NCBI RefSeq assembly: GCF_003946515.1
Contig: NZ_RHOM01000013.1
Span: 1 to 64,000 of the forward strand
DNA from: Companilactobacillus zhongbaensis
Lineage (GTDB): Bacteria > Bacillota > Bacilli > Lactobacillales > Lactobacillaceae
Length of the DNA stretch: 64,000 bases
Direction: 5' to 3'
The notes under the pieces were generated by a model, which was not told the origin of the DNA, ran no database searches, and saw only the letters and a program-made list of their open reading frames with translations. Below are positions 18,841-28,023 of this stretch, piece by piece. Position numbers and translations under genes: made by a program. How positions within the stretch are numbered: the stretch's first letter is position 1; each line of letters begins with the position of its first letter.

Positions 18841-19360
18841 CCCCCTTTTGTTGGAGTTGGGGAATAGGTGCTTCCTAGTTTTTTGCGCAAGATTGTTTCT
18901 GATTGATTTCCGTGCTGCTTCTCGGTTCGCGGGACTAGAGCTCCGCTCATTTTGTTTCCTGGCTTACCTTTGTTTTGCAATCTTTTCTTTTTTTGTTTGT
19001 TGGATAAGATCAAATATTACTTTTCTTCTCTTGCTTTCACTTCTGGCTTGCGTGCTCGATTCTCTCGCACTCTCGCCTTTGTTTTTATGGATTTATTCTT
19101 TTTATTGATAATTTTTAGTTATTTTCTGGAAAAGGGTTGGAATTTGTTGGTTCGTTTGGTTTGATTTATAGTGGGAGTGGCGTTATATTTGATGACTAGA
19201 TTTTAGTTAAATATTGATAGTTATTCTATTTATTCTTTTATGATGTTGGATGGATGTCTTGAGGAGTAATTTTTTATTTTGGATATTTGTTGGATTGATA
19301 CACTAAGTATTTTTTGTGATATAGGGTTATTCTTTTCTTTCAAATGTTCACTTTTATGGC

Positions 19361-19562
19361 GCCAAACTACTTTTGTTTTATTGCCAACGTTTTTATGGAT
19401 GGTACCAAACGTTGCCCGCTTTGTAGCGGAAACGAGCTCCGGGGACGATGCAACCTCCACACAAGCAAGTCAACGCTGCGTGGGCCTGACGGGCCCAGCT
19501 CCGCATTGACTTACTTGTGTTCCGGTGGCAGACCTCGTCCTCTCCGCTCTCTATTTTTTTAC
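19361..19562 (+). repeat. Structured element, type C, upstream of an MFS gene
   Basis: Three CCAAAC/CCAACG-type direct repeats at 19361, 19383 and 19404 (spacing 22 and 21) lead into GTTGCCCGCTTTGTAGCGG. A large hairpin follows: acacaagcaagtcaa pairs with ttgacttacttgtgt, and ggacga with tcgtcc. The same framework with different stem sequence recurs at 35850-36070. The rest of 18841-19360 shows no gene. Confidence 0.75.
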
Positions 19563-19575
19563 AGGGGGTTAAAAT

Positions 19576-20769
19576 ATGCGATCACAAAAATTATGGTTAT
19601 TGACTCTTAATGCTACTTTTAATATGGTTATGGGGTTTATTTTGCCTGTTAATATGATTTTTATTAAACAAAATTTGCATCAGACTCAGAATATGGCTGG
19701 ATTTTCTTTGATGGTTTATTCGGCCTTGATGATGATCGGTAATTATCTTGGGGGGATTTTGTTTGATCGTTATTCTAAGAAATGGACTTTGCAGATTGGT
19801 TATATTATTGCGGTTGTTTCTTTGATCGGGATGACTTTTCACCATGTTTGGCCTAGTTACTTGTTTATGCTGGTTATGCTAGGTTTTGGTATGGGTATTT
19901 CTTATACTGCTATTAACGGTTATACGGCTTTTGTGGCTGAGGAGACTGTTGGTGACAGCCGTGTCTTGTTCAATAATATGTACTTGGCGGCTAATCTTGG
20001 TATTGCCATTGGTTCTACTGCTGTTGGATTTATTTTTGAATGGAGTATTTTCTTTACTTTCTTTATTCCGGTTATTTTCTTCATCGCTTGTTTGTTGATT
20101 GTTTTCTTCAAGTCAGGTGTGCTGGATCAGACTAATGAAGAGGCTGAGAAGACTCATGATATTGTTGTTGATGACGAAGAGGTTGATCCTAAGATCGCTA
20201 TTGGGCAAAAACGTTTCCGGATGAACTTGATCATTTTGAGTCTTGGCATTTTTATCATGTGGATGGGTTATACGCAGTGGGACAGTAATATGTCGCTCTA
20301 CATGCTCGGCCACGGCTTCTCGAAAAAGGAATATAGTATCGTCTTCACGATTAATGCGGCTTCACTTTTGTTGATCCAACCAATTATGAATCGGATCATG
20401 TCCAAGCTGTTCAAGCTTTTAAAAAATCAAATTTTGGTCGGGATCACGATCATGGGTCTTTCATTTTTACTACTTCCAGGAGCTAAACAGTACTGGATGT
20501 ACGTTGTTAGTATGTTGATCTTGACGGTCGGGGAATCGATGGTCTTTCCAACTATTCCGGCTTTACTTAATAAGATGTCAACGAGCAAAAATAGAGGTAA
20601 CCTCCAAAGCTTGTATACGATCATGGGATCGCTGGGTCGAGCTGTCGGTCCATACGCCGGAAGCTTGATCGTTACCGCACTATCTTTTGCCAATTTATTT
20701 TACGGTATTACAGCAACGATGATACTCGTTGCGTTATCATTAAAGGGTGTCAAAGAATTAGAAAAATGA
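19576..20769 (+). CDS. MFS transporter
   Basis: This 397-residue protein has about 12 hydrophobic segments in two halves, separated by a charged loop near residues 180-215 (QTNEEAEKTHDIVVDDEEVDP). The loop between segments 2 and 3 has the MFS signature-like GGILFDRYSKKW. It belongs to the major facilitator superfamily of proton-driven transporters, probably drug or small-metabolite efflux; the substrate cannot be read. GGGGG lies a few bases before the ATG. It opens a five-gene same-strand run with gaps of 9 bases or less. The type C element directly upstream occupies its leader. Codon use is more T-rich (ttt, gat, ggt) in the first half. Confidence 0.88.
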   Translation: MRSQKLWLLTLNATFNMVMGFILPVNMIFIKQNLHQTQNMAGFSLMVYSALMMIGNYLGGILFDRYSKKWTLQIGYIIAVVSLIGMTFHHVWPSYLFMLVMLGFGMGISYTAINGYTAFVAEETVGDSRVLFNNMYLAANLGIAIGSTAVGFIFEWSIFFTFFIPVIFFIACLLIVFFKSGVLDQTNEEAEKTHDIVVDDEEVDPKIAIGQKRFRMNLIILSLGIFIMWMGYTQWDSNMSLYMLGHGFSKKEYSIVFTINAASLLLIQPIMNRIMSKLFKLLKNQILVGITIMGLSFLLLPGAKQYWMYVVSMLILTVGESMVFPTIPALLNKMSTSKNRGNLQSLYTIMGSLGRAVGPYAGSLIVTALSFANLFYGITATMILVALSLKGVKELEK

Positions 20770-20778
20770 GGTTGATTT

Positions 20779-21690
20779 ATGACAATAGCTATTATCATCA
20801 TCGTAGTATTGCTGGCGATCGTTCTAATTTTGAACGCCCTTTTTTTGTACCTTCAAAAAAGAAATAGCAATGCTTTAGGATCTGATGCTCCACACGTTAG
20901 TCGTGATGAAGGATTAGATGAAGCTACTGAAAAATACCTACAGTTACCACGTGACGAGTGGACAATTATTTCGAATAGGAATAAGTTATATGGATGGTTC
21001 GTCAAAGCAGAAAAGCCATCCAAGACGACAGTTTTGATCATTCACGGTTTTGCGGTCGATCACACATCGCTGGATATTCACGCTCAGCTTTTTAACCAGA
21101 TGGGCTACAACGTCTTGCAAGTCGATAATCAAGCTGCCGGTAAGAGCGAGGGCAAGTATCAAGGCTTTGGTTATTTGGAAAGCATTGATACTATCGCTTG
21201 GATCAATGAGCTGTTAAAGAAGCGTCCCGATGAAAAAGTTATTTTATTCGGAGCATCCATGGGTGCAGCGACTGTTATGATGACGGCTGGAAACGATCTG
21301 CCGAAGAATGTTAAAGGTGTGATCGAGGATTCTGGCTACACTAGCATGTTAGATGTGGTTAACTACCACTTTAAGAGTCGCTACAAGATCTCGGGACGGT
21401 TCCTCTTGAAACTGATCTCGATCGTCGCAAAAGTCCGCTCAGGCTTCTTTTATGGCCAAGCAGACTGTACAAAAGCTTTAAAGAAATGTCATTTACCAAT
21501 TTTATTCATGCACGGAAAATTAGATACCGCGGTTCCTTACTTTATGAGGGATGAATTAGCTAGTGTGGGTGATTTCCCAAAAACGATGTATTCGTGCGAT
21601 AGTGGGCAGCATATACGCAGTTACTACGTTGACTCAGCTAACTATCGGCAAACTGTCGAAAATTTTTTACAAAAGTATCTCGAGGAGTAA
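20779..21690 (+). CDS. Membrane-anchored alpha/beta hydrolase
   Basis: This 303-residue protein starts with a hydrophobic anchor (residues 3-28) followed by an alpha/beta hydrolase domain. LIIHGFAVDH matches the oxyanion region. The nucleophile elbow is GASMG (Ser near residue 172), a late Asp lies in HGKLDTAVP, and the likely catalytic His is in GQHIRS. It resembles the YqkD/YfhR-like serine hydrolases of Firmicutes, whose substrates are mostly unknown. The gene starts nine bases after the MFS gene and ends three bases before the next, so it is co-transcribed. The active site probably faces the outside or the membrane surface, judged from the single anchor; topology is not certain. Confidence 0.87.
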   Translation: MTIAIIIIVVLLAIVLILNALFLYLQKRNSNALGSDAPHVSRDEGLDEATEKYLQLPRDEWTIISNRNKLYGWFVKAEKPSKTTVLIIHGFAVDHTSLDIHAQLFNQMGYNVLQVDNQAAGKSEGKYQGFGYLESIDTIAWINELLKKRPDEKVILFGASMGAATVMMTAGNDLPKNVKGVIEDSGYTSMLDVVNYHFKSRYKISGRFLLKLISIVAKVRSGFFYGQADCTKALKKCHLPILFMHGKLDTAVPYFMRDELASVGDFPKTMYSCDSGQHIRSYYVDSANYRQTVENFLQKYLEE

Positions 21691-21693
21691 ACT

Positions 21694-22170
21694 ATGAAAA
21701 TTATTATGAACGAGTTCAAAGACCGGATCGAAAACGGTGATTTTAAGCAAACTAGTCTCGACATTAGTAAAGATGACTTGTTGCAAGAAGATCTCTGGTC
21801 GGTCAATCAAGCAAGTGTACAGATCAAGAAGGACCTTGCTAATGGCCAATTGTCACAAGTGATGATCCACGTGGTCGATGCCGAATTCCCAATCGATTTT
21901 TACATGGAATCGGACATTATCAACTTGCCATTTGACGATGCGAAAAAGGTGATCCACTTCTTTGAAGACAATCAAGAAGTCGATACGAAGGTCTACTTAT
22001 CAACTCGTTGCGATCACTTGAATGCTTCCAAATTCCACATTGATTTGATCTCGGATGGGGATGTCACAGAAGCACAAGCTAAAAATGCTATCTCGATCAT
22101 GCGCGCCAACTACGAAACATCGCTTGAAAACTTTAATAAGAAAGATGAAGCAGAAAAAGAGGCTAAGTAA
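21694..22170 (+). CDS. Hypothetical protein, acidic, 158 residues
   Basis: I do not recognise this protein. It is soluble, rich in Asp/Glu/Lys, and has no signal peptide or membrane segment. The middle (VMIHVVDAEFPIDFYMESDIINLPFDDAKKVIHFF) reads as an alpha/beta fold. The C-terminus is a charged helix ending KKDEAEKEAK. A GAGGAG Shine-Dalgarno lies in the end of the upstream hydrolase gene. Its stop codon overlaps the ATG of the TauE/SafE gene (TAATG), so translation is coupled. Its position suggests a role with the transporters on either side, but no function can be stated. Confidence 0.8.
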   Translation: MKIIMNEFKDRIENGDFKQTSLDISKDDLLQEDLWSVNQASVQIKKDLANGQLSQVMIHVVDAEFPIDFYMESDIINLPFDDAKKVIHFFEDNQEVDTKVYLSTRCDHLNASKFHIDLISDGDVTEAQAKNAISIMRANYETSLENFNKKDEAEKEAK

Positions 22171-23015
22171 TGGACACTTCGATGCTGTTATTCGTCGTTA
22201 TTGGTCTATTTGCCGGTGTTTTAGGGGCGATACTTGGAATCGGTGGTGGAATGATAATCACGCCGATCCTGACCATAATGATGGGATTAGATATCAAATA
22301 CGCGATCGGAGCCAGTATCATCTCCGTTATCGCCACTAGTTCTGGTGCCACCATTGCCTATTTGAAGGATGATATGTTAAACCTGAGAGTAGCAATGTTT
22401 CTCGAAATAGCCACCACGGTCGGTGCCATCATGGGAGCGCTGTTAGTCGGCCTGTTCTCCAGCACCTTCCTATACGTACTGTTCGGCTTTTTCCTATTGT
22501 ATTCAACTTACAATATGATCAGAAAACTCATGAGTAAAAAAGGCGAAACGGTCTTCACCGGCAGCGATAAAGCTGTTGAGAAGTTGCGATTAGCCGACAG
22601 TTACTACGATAAGGCCGAAAAAAAGCAAGTCGACTATTCGATGAAAAATGTTCCTGGTGGCTTCATCATGATGTGGGCAGCTGGATTGGCCAGTGGTCTG
22701 CTCGGTATCGGTAGTGGTGCTTTCAAAGTCATCGCTATGGATACGATCATGAAGATGCCATTGAAGCCATCGAGTGCCACATCAAACTTGATGATGGGTG
22801 TAACAGCTGCCGCCAGTGCGACAGTCTACTTTTTTAACGGCTCGATCAGACCAGACATCGCCGGACCTCTAGCCATCGGTGTGCTAGCAGGTGCGACAAT
22901 CGGTGCAAGATTGATGCAAGTTCTCAAACCAAAAGTGATCAGAATGATTTTCGTCCCTATTATTTTATACATGGGAGTGCAAATGGTTCTGAAAGGATTC
23001 GGGGTGAGCTTCTAG
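22170..23015 (+). CDS. TauE/SafE family sulfite/organic anion exporter-like permease
   Basis: This 281-residue protein has about eight membrane segments and two glycine-rich repeats typical of TauE/SafE: GVLGAILGIGGGMIITPIL near the N-terminus and ASGLLGIGSGAFKVIAMD in the second half. A charged loop (residues 115-160) separates the halves. The family moves sulfite, sulfoacetate or other small anions; the substrate here is unknown. The start overlaps the previous stop by one base. The next gene encodes a DUF1634 protein, the usual partner of this permease in Firmicutes, which strengthens the call. Confidence 0.92.
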   Translation: MDTSMLLFVVIGLFAGVLGAILGIGGGMIITPILTIMMGLDIKYAIGASIISVIATSSGATIAYLKDDMLNLRVAMFLEIATTVGAIMGALLVGLFSSTFLYVLFGFFLLYSTYNMIRKLMSKKGETVFTGSDKAVEKLRLADSYYDKAEKKQVDYSMKNVPGGFIMMWAAGLASGLLGIGSGAFKVIAMDTIMKMPLKPSSATSNLMMGVTAAASATVYFFNGSIRPDIAGPLAIGVLAGATIGARLMQVLKPKVIRMIFVPIILYMGVQMVLKGFGVSF

Positions 23016-23375
23016 ATGAAAAAAGAAGAAATGCGTGACGTTGAGCTCATAATCGGAAAAATTTTACGGATCGGAGTAGTCGTGTCCGCTATTGTTATCA
23101 TTTTGGGCATTGTGCTTTATTTTGTTAACGGTGGTGGCGGTTATTCTGATGGAGAGTGGCCACAACGGTTTGGTGTTATGTTTCAGGGAGTTGCTCAGGG
23201 TAAGTCTTATGCTGTGATTATGCTGGGTATTTTCTTGTTGATCTTGACGCCGGTGTTACGGGTTGTGGTTTCTATTTACGCTTTTGCTAAGGAGCGGGAC
23301 GTTTTGTATGTTTACATTACTACTGCTGTTTTGATTATTTTGATATTTGCTATGGTGTTTGGGTATCATGGCTAG
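23016..23375 (+). CDS. DUF1634 family membrane protein
   Basis: This 119-residue protein has three hydrophobic segments: residues 18-40 (GVVVSAIVIILGIVLYFV), 63-85 and 95-115. DUF1634 proteins are small membrane proteins commonly encoded next to TauE/SafE permeases and may be accessory subunits. The ATG directly follows the TAG of the permease gene, with a GGGGTGA ribosome-binding site in the end of that gene. It is the last gene of the five-gene operon, followed by a wobble-rich terminator at 23377-23408. Confidence 0.88.
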   Translation: MKKEEMRDVELIIGKILRIGVVVSAIVIILGIVLYFVNGGGGYSDGEWPQRFGVMFQGVAQGKSYAVIMLGIFLLILTPVLRVVVSIYAFAKERDVLYVYITTAVLIILIFAMVFGYHG

Positions 23376-23376
23376 T

Positions 23377-23408
23377 GGCTTCTGAGCTTATGCTTGGAGG
23401 CTTTTTTT
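23377..23408 (+). terminator. Operon terminator
   Basis: The stem ggcttctgagc / gcttggaggc uses several G-U pairs and is followed by seven T. Confidence 0.65.
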
Positions 23409-23420
23409 ATTACCTTGAGG

Positions 23421-23783
23421 TGAGAGAGTTTTTGGCAGACGAGAAGCGTTTTGCTTGGTTGGATGTTGGTGATTTTTGGTGTGTTTGGGTTTGTGGTAGT
23501 AGTTTGGTGGGAGGTTCACTGCCGACTCCGGGGCCCGGGGATACAGACGCTGGAATGCAGCTGACACAATTTTGAGCTATCCGAGAAGTGCACTCGGACA
23601 TCTCAAAACTTGGTCTTTTACTAGGCAATAAATTGCCAAGTAAAAATTAGCTGCTGAGGTCTGTATCCCCGGGCCCCTCCGTCTAGATAGTGCAACAATC
23701 CCCTTTTTTTGGATTGGGACCGATTTATCTTGTACAAATTGGCACTGATTGCGCGTCCTAGTTTTTGCGGTCTATCTCAGTTT
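23421..23783 (+). repeat. Structured dispersed element, copy E3 (type A, full length)
   Basis: The head GGTTCACTGCCG is at 23513. The outer stem is ggggcccggggatacagac / gtctgtatccccgggcccc. The inner hairpins are tccgag/ctcgga and tttact..ggcaa/ttgcc..agtaaa. The tail has gaccga...ttggcactg...gcgcgtccta...gcggtctatctcagttt, in which gaccg and cggtc can pair. It faces copy E4 tail to tail. Confidence 0.9.
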
Positions 23784-23824
23784 CCATGATGGTTGGTAAG
23801 ATCAAAATCGAGTTCAAAACCACA

Positions 23825-23860
23825 AAAATCTCGTCCTTCAAAAAAGGACGAAATTTTTTT
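23825..23860. terminator. Terminator-like hairpin between E3 and E4
   Basis: The stem aaatctcgtcctt / aaggacgaaattt is flanked by A-run and T-run and could work in both directions. Confidence 0.7.
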
Positions 23861-23887
23861 GTCTTTTGGTTTTGCTAACTCTGAAAA

Positions 23888-24144
23888 AACTTGAGATAGA
23901 CATGTGAAAAGTAGGGCAGGACAAAGTGCCGATTTATTCTATCAAAATGGGTAGTGCCCACCAAGAGAGGAAATTATATTCTCTATCTAGGTGGAGGGGC
24001 GGGGCGCTATATGGGTTCAGCTGTGAAACGAAGGAACGTAAGCGCTTTCGCACTTGCGCAACTGGTTTTTGGTGGTGGCTACGCCACCGAACGACTAAGG
24101 AAGCCAATCCCATATAGCGCCCCGCCCCGGAACCGGCAGTGAAC
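23888..24144 (-). repeat. Structured dispersed element, copy E4 (minus orientation)
   Basis: The head (reverse complement GTTCACTGCCGG) is at 24144. The outer stem ggggcggggcgctatatggg / cccatatagcgccccgcccc is shared with the copy at 53507-53785. The internal hairpins have their own sequences (for example ggtggcg/cgccacc). The tail (gagatagac) is at 23890. Confidence 0.85.
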
Positions 24145-24220
24145 ATCTACCCAAACTACTTCATCCACCTACAATATATTTGTTATGATATAAATATATT
24201 AATGAAAGTAGGGGAATGTT

Positions 24221-25054
24221 ATGGGGAAAGTTTTTAAGGCCGTTTTTAGTATTGTTTTTTTAATTGGCTCTGTTCAATTTTTAGCTGTTCAGACTGATGC
24301 CCAAGCTAAGTTCATCGTTTCTACTAATGGTGATCGGGTCGAGCTGCCTAATAAGTACTTTACTAATATCGATAGCTATAATAAATCGATGAAGGAAGCT
24401 AAGCGGGTTGATGACTTGATGAATAATTGGGTCAATAATCCTGATATTCCTTTTGCCGAACTTTATCCTGAAGAAGCTGCTGCTCATCCTGAGTATGCTG
24501 CTATGGGTTCGTTTAACCAATTTGCTGCTAAGCGTTATTCTCCTTTGTCAGGTTTCAGTAAGGAGCAAACTCGAGAAGTTTACCGGATTACTTATTCCCA
24601 CTATGCAGATTCGATGGAAACTATTTCTCATGGTGGTTTGGATACTGAAGGGGTCAAATTGCTAGGAAATCATGGCTATAACGCTATGTTGACGCCATCG
24701 GATATTACTGTTTTTAATGGAACTGGTAATAGTAAAATCACTCATGCCTTGGAATTGGGCTTTAAAGAGTGGGAAAAGGATAAAAGATTCCACTTTCGGA
24801 TGGTAACTAGCGATGTCGATGCTCGAGTTATCGTTGCTGGTAGTAAGCAAGTTGGCTTGGAAGATAAATATTTTGAAAAATATATGTCAGCAATGTATAT
24901 GCCAGCGATTGTGTATGACAATGTTTTGATCCAAGGTTTGATCGTGGTTGCGCCTGAAATCGAAGCGCTCGATGCAGATGATCCACAATTGATCCATACG
25001 GTCATTCATGAACTAGGACATGCAATTGGCAGGCCAGATGTTGATACTCGTTAG
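24221..25054 (+). CDS. Secreted metzincin-like protein, ends right after its zinc motif
   Basis: This 277-residue protein has a signal peptide (residues 1-28, cleavage near TDAQA-K). The zinc motif HELGHAIGRPD lies at the extreme C-terminus. HExxHxxGxxD with Asp as third ligand is the snapalysin-like variant of the metzincin motif. The protein stops four residues after the Asp, so the Met-turn that normally completes the metzincin active site is missing. The paralogue at 32029-32829 ends at the same point and shares PSDITVxNxTG and a GGLDT segment. Both are met by a convergent gene whose stop codon overlaps theirs by four bases. It may be a truncated protease, an inactive binding protein or a distinct family. 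Confidence 0.8.
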   Translation: MGKVFKAVFSIVFLIGSVQFLAVQTDAQAKFIVSTNGDRVELPNKYFTNIDSYNKSMKEAKRVDDLMNNWVNNPDIPFAELYPEEAAAHPEYAAMGSFNQFAAKRYSPLSGFSKEQTREVYRITYSHYADSMETISHGGLDTEGVKLLGNHGYNAMLTPSDITVFNGTGNSKITHALELGFKEWEKDKRFHFRMVTSDVDARVIVAGSKQVGLEDKYFEKYMSAMYMPAIVYDNVLIQGLIVVAPEIEALDADDPQLIHTVIHELGHAIGRPDVDTR

Positions 25055-26010
25055 AAAAGATGATACTGGCCGTTTTGTAAGTAAGATACCATGTCATTTT
25101 CCACATCGTTGCTAGTATCGGTCCAAGCAACATTTTCGTCGATCTCATCTTGGGAAACGTGAGTTTGGCCGTTTTGTGTGTAGGACATCATGCTATCTCT
25201 AACTTTTTCTTGATAGTTGGGAACGGCATATGTTTTTGGATCATAGTACACTTGTAGGACTTCCTGAGGGTTGACCTTGTTAGTATTTCCTCCATAAATA
25301 TTTAGGCTGGGGATGTCGAAATATTTACCATTTGCTAGAGGAATATAGTAATGAGCACCTGAATGACGAATTGCTGAGCTATCTGTCTGATCATTTAGTG
25401 TAGGATCGATGGCTTTATCAAGAATCTTATGATTTAAGTCAGAAAATGAATCTGCGCCAAAAAATTTTCCATCATCGTCGAGATACATATCACTATACAA
25501 TGGAGCAACCGTGTCAGGCTTTTTATGGTTCTGGCCTGATGTAGTTGTTAGAGCATTGTAAGTTTGACCGGATTTTTTATCTACATAAACCCCGTCATCA
25601 TTTTTCGTAAAATTCATTGAATTCTTTTTAGTTGAATGGCTGGTAGGAATAACTTTTAAATTCTTACCGGCTTTTTTAGCGGAACCATTAAAGTATTTTT
25701 ATTCAGGATAAATATCACCGTTAGCTAGCTTACGATATTGGTAAATACCCTTTGATCCGTAAGGATTGATGGCGATTATCCGATCGGGATTGTCAGAGCT
25801 TTGCAAAAAAAGACTGTTATCGTTAGTTTTTGGAGAGTTGTTAGCATGCTTCTTGTTATGCTTTTTAGCAGAGTTGTGGTTTGAAGTGGTCACTTCTGAA
25901 TTATCGTTGACGCCAATGTTGGTATAGCTCTTGAATGAGAAATAACTAGCTATCAGTGCTATGATTATGAATCCTCCCAGTACGATGTGTAAACGACGAT
26001 GTTTTTTCAT
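25051..26010 (-). pseudogene. Membrane-anchored surface protein split by an in-frame TAA
   Basis: One frame runs from ATG 26010 (GGGGGGA upstream) to 25051 with a single TAA at 25699-25701. The N-terminal part (MKKHRRLHIVLGGFIIIAL) is a single-pass anchor followed by a Ser/Asn/Lys linker and NPDRIIAINPYGSKGIYQYRK. The part after the stop (KYFNGSAKKAGKNLKV...) continues the same domain. The paralogue at 33653 reads YPEYKFFNG where this one reads YPE-stop-KYFNG, so the stop replaces a Tyr codon. The C-terminal region has a SYTQNGQTHVSQDEIDEN segment shared with the paralogue. Function unknown. Read as separate ORFs it would be 26010-25699 and 25617-25051. Confidence 0.8.
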
Positions 26011-26107
26011 GAAATCCCCCCCGGATGATGCTTTTAATGGTGCTTTAATTGATTGGTGAATATTAATATTATTATATATCTTGTGAGAGTGAATTTGGAA
26101 GAGAACA

Positions 26108-26163
26108 CAAAAAGACCGCATATCTAATTGGTGTACATCATCAATTGATATGTGGCCTTTTGA
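26108..26163 (-). terminator. Terminator of the lipoprotein gene
   Basis: Read on the minus strand, a long stem ggccacatatcaattg / caattagatatgcggtc with wobble pairs ends in a T-run. Confidence 0.65.
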
Positions 26164-26166
26164 TTT

Positions 26167-27162
26167 TTACTCGTCGTCGGAGTCATCGTTTTCGTTTGAT
26201 TCCATCATTTGTTCAGCAGATACGGGATAGCCCAGTTTTGAATTGACATCGTCTACTAGCTGATTTTGTGAACCATTGTACTCCGTATAAACAACTTTTG
26301 TTTTTGTGTCTTGTAGTTGATTAGATGAAATTTTCTTAAGAGTTACAGTACTATTTTCTTCTCCATAAAATGAAAAACTAATATTGCTTGGATCACCAGA
26401 AATGGTAACCTCATCACCCTTAAAATCGAATTTAGGGTTTTGTATATATGATACTGGATAAGGTGCACCGCTCATCCTAACGTTATAAAGTGAAAACGTT
26501 GGTGGTAATCCATATGAATCAGGATCTGCCATGAATGACAAAAATTCAGTTTGATACTTACTACTTGTGAAGACTCTTCCTTGTAAGTCAGAGATAGAGA
26601 GGTTTGAACTATTGGATGAATCTGAAGATTCTATAGTTTCAGTATCTGTATCAACGTCGGAAGTGGTTTCGTCACTTGATCCTTTAGTGAGTTTGTCAAA
26701 CTTGTCCTTACTATATTCTTGATACCAAGTAGGATTCTTTGAATTCTTCTTCACGTCGTCATATTTCTTATGATTAACTTTTTTACCATCAAGAACACCT
26801 AGACGCCATTTTCCATCAGCATTTTTGAACTTCAGCTTAACGAAATAATTGCTGTTGTTTTGATCGATTCCTTTGATGATGTAGGAGTCCTCAGATAATT
26901 GTTGATATTTAACGTTTTTGATCGTGTTATCGTCAAACGATACCTTGTTTTTCTGGAAGGTAAGCGGATCGATTGATTTTCCTTCGGCTTTTGATTGCTT
27001 CCCGTAATATCCCTTGTAAACTGCCGGAACACCACTGTGCCAATCCTTTTCAGATTGTTGGTCGTTGTTGGTAGGTTGGGAAGATATTGATATGTCGCTG
27101 CAGCCTGCTATGAATAGTAGGAAAACTGCTATCAAGAAGAGTAGTTTGAATTTTTTTTTCAT
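26167..27162 (-). CDS. Secreted lipoprotein, paralogue of the 30.8 kb lipoprotein
   Basis: This 331-residue protein has a lipoprotein signal peptide with lipobox FIAGC (Cys near residue 21), so it should be lipid-anchored on the outer face of the membrane. A Ser/Asp/Thr-rich linker is present (TSDVDTDTETIESSDSSNSSN). The N-terminal domain has WHSGVPAVYKGYYGKQ and KNVKYQQLSEDSYIIKGID. The other lipoprotein here (30836-31831, also 331 residues) has the matching WISGLPKKYQGLYS and EYKQLDKNTFIIHGTD. No enzyme motif is visible. Its place beside metzincin genes in both loci suggests a partner or inhibitor role, which is inference. Confidence 0.82.
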   Translation of the reverse strand: MKKKFKLLFLIAVFLLFIAGCSDISISSQPTNNDQQSEKDWHSGVPAVYKGYYGKQSKAEGKSIDPLTFQKNKVSFDDNTIKNVKYQQLSEDSYIIKGIDQNNSNYFVKLKFKNADGKWRLGVLDGKKVNHKKYDDVKKNSKNPTWYQEYSKDKFDKLTKGSSDETTSDVDTDTETIESSDSSNSSNLSISDLQGRVFTSSKYQTEFLSFMADPDSYGLPPTFSLYNVRMSGAPYPVSYIQNPKFDFKGDEVTISGDPSNISFSFYGEENSTVTLKKISSNQLQDTKTKVVYTEYNGSQNQLVDDVNSKLGYPVSAEQMMESNENDDSDDE

Positions 27163-27180
27163 GATTTAGCTCCTAATAAA

Positions 27181-27213
27181 AAACAATAGTGATTCATATG
27201 AACCACTATTGAG
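27181..27213 (-). terminator. Terminator of the matrixin gene
   Basis: On the minus strand the stem caatagtggttcatatg / catatgaatcactattg is followed by a T-run. Confidence 0.8.
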
Positions 27214-27218
27214 GAATG

Positions 27219-27959
27219 TTATTTTTTCCAAGCCTTAATAGCTTGTTGCAATTGATAAGTACCATTCATACCTATGATACTTAAGTAATCAAAGTTGGTA
27301 ATTTCCTTAACATTTTTACCCATGATTGTTTTTTGGTAGTCTGGTGCAGTGTTGTAGTCAATGTCAGTATCGGTTAGTCCAAGGGCATGGCCAGTCTCAT
27401 GTTCATATAATTCTATACTTGCTTTAGATGAAGTTAATAAATCATGATTTACTTGAATAACTGCAGAATGGAAAACACCTTTATGTGCACCAGTATTATC
27501 AGCAATATGCCATGTTAAACCACCACTTGTATGATCTTGATCATCAAAATCGTACATAATGTAAGCTTGTGAAGGAGAGTCAACTTGACTAAATGTGATT
27601 AATTCATGAGTTTTTGTAGACCAATCATTGACAGCTTGACGAATTATTCCTTGTTGTGTAGCTGGAATTCTTGGGTCAATCCAATAAGTAAGGTGATCAG
27701 ATGGTGTTATACCAGAAAATTTACTTACCTGATGAACGATACCGTCTTTACCGGTTTGAGGTACAGTATCTGATTTATTATTCTCATAAAAAGTAGATCT
27801 AGAAGCTAATTCATCACTATTTAGTGAATCGTAAAATTTGGATTGAGGGAAAAGATTTTTCGTTGTTGCTTGAACAGTCCCCACTGAACTACTTAAAGCC
27901 AATGGCAATACCATGGCTGATGCTGCGATGATTCCGATTATTCTTTTTCTTAATTTCAT
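27219..27959 (-). CDS. Secreted matrixin-like zinc protease
   Basis: This 246-residue protein has a signal peptide (residues 1-31, cleavage near VQA). The metzincin motif is HETGHALGLTD (about residue 185), with Asp as third ligand. A Met-turn candidate, TIMGKN, follows some 20 residues later, so the active site looks complete. Upstream, DHLTYWIDPRIP and IIRQAVNDWS match the beta-strand and helix that begin matrixin domains. It is expected to cleave proteins outside the cell; the substrate is unknown. The leader carries the CGTTATAACG element (28024-28062), shared with two other minus-strand secreted genes here. Its own terminator lies at 27181-27213, so it is probably transcribed apart from the lipoprotein gene. 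Confidence 0.88.
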   Translation of the reverse strand: MKLRKRIIGIIAASAMVLPLALSSSVGTVQATTKNLFPQSKFYDSLNSDELASRSTFYENNKSDTVPQTGKDGIVHQVSKFSGITPSDHLTYWIDPRIPATQQGIIRQAVNDWSTKTHELITFSQVDSPSQAYIMYDFDDQDHTSGGLTWHIADNTGAHKGVFHSAVIQVNHDLLTSSKASIELYEHETGHALGLTDTDIDYNTAPDYQKTIMGKNVKEITNFDYLSIIGMNGTYQLQQAIKAWKK

Positions 27960-28023
27960 AATATATTCTCCCTTGTTGTTTGTTTATGATTCCATCCTAA
28001 TAGAAATCACAGTTATTTCTAGA

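Noticed and set aside
18776-19164. Plus-strand hydrophobic frames between E1 and the type C element
   Set aside because: They begin within element E1, have no ribosome-binding site and show T-rich low-complexity sequence.
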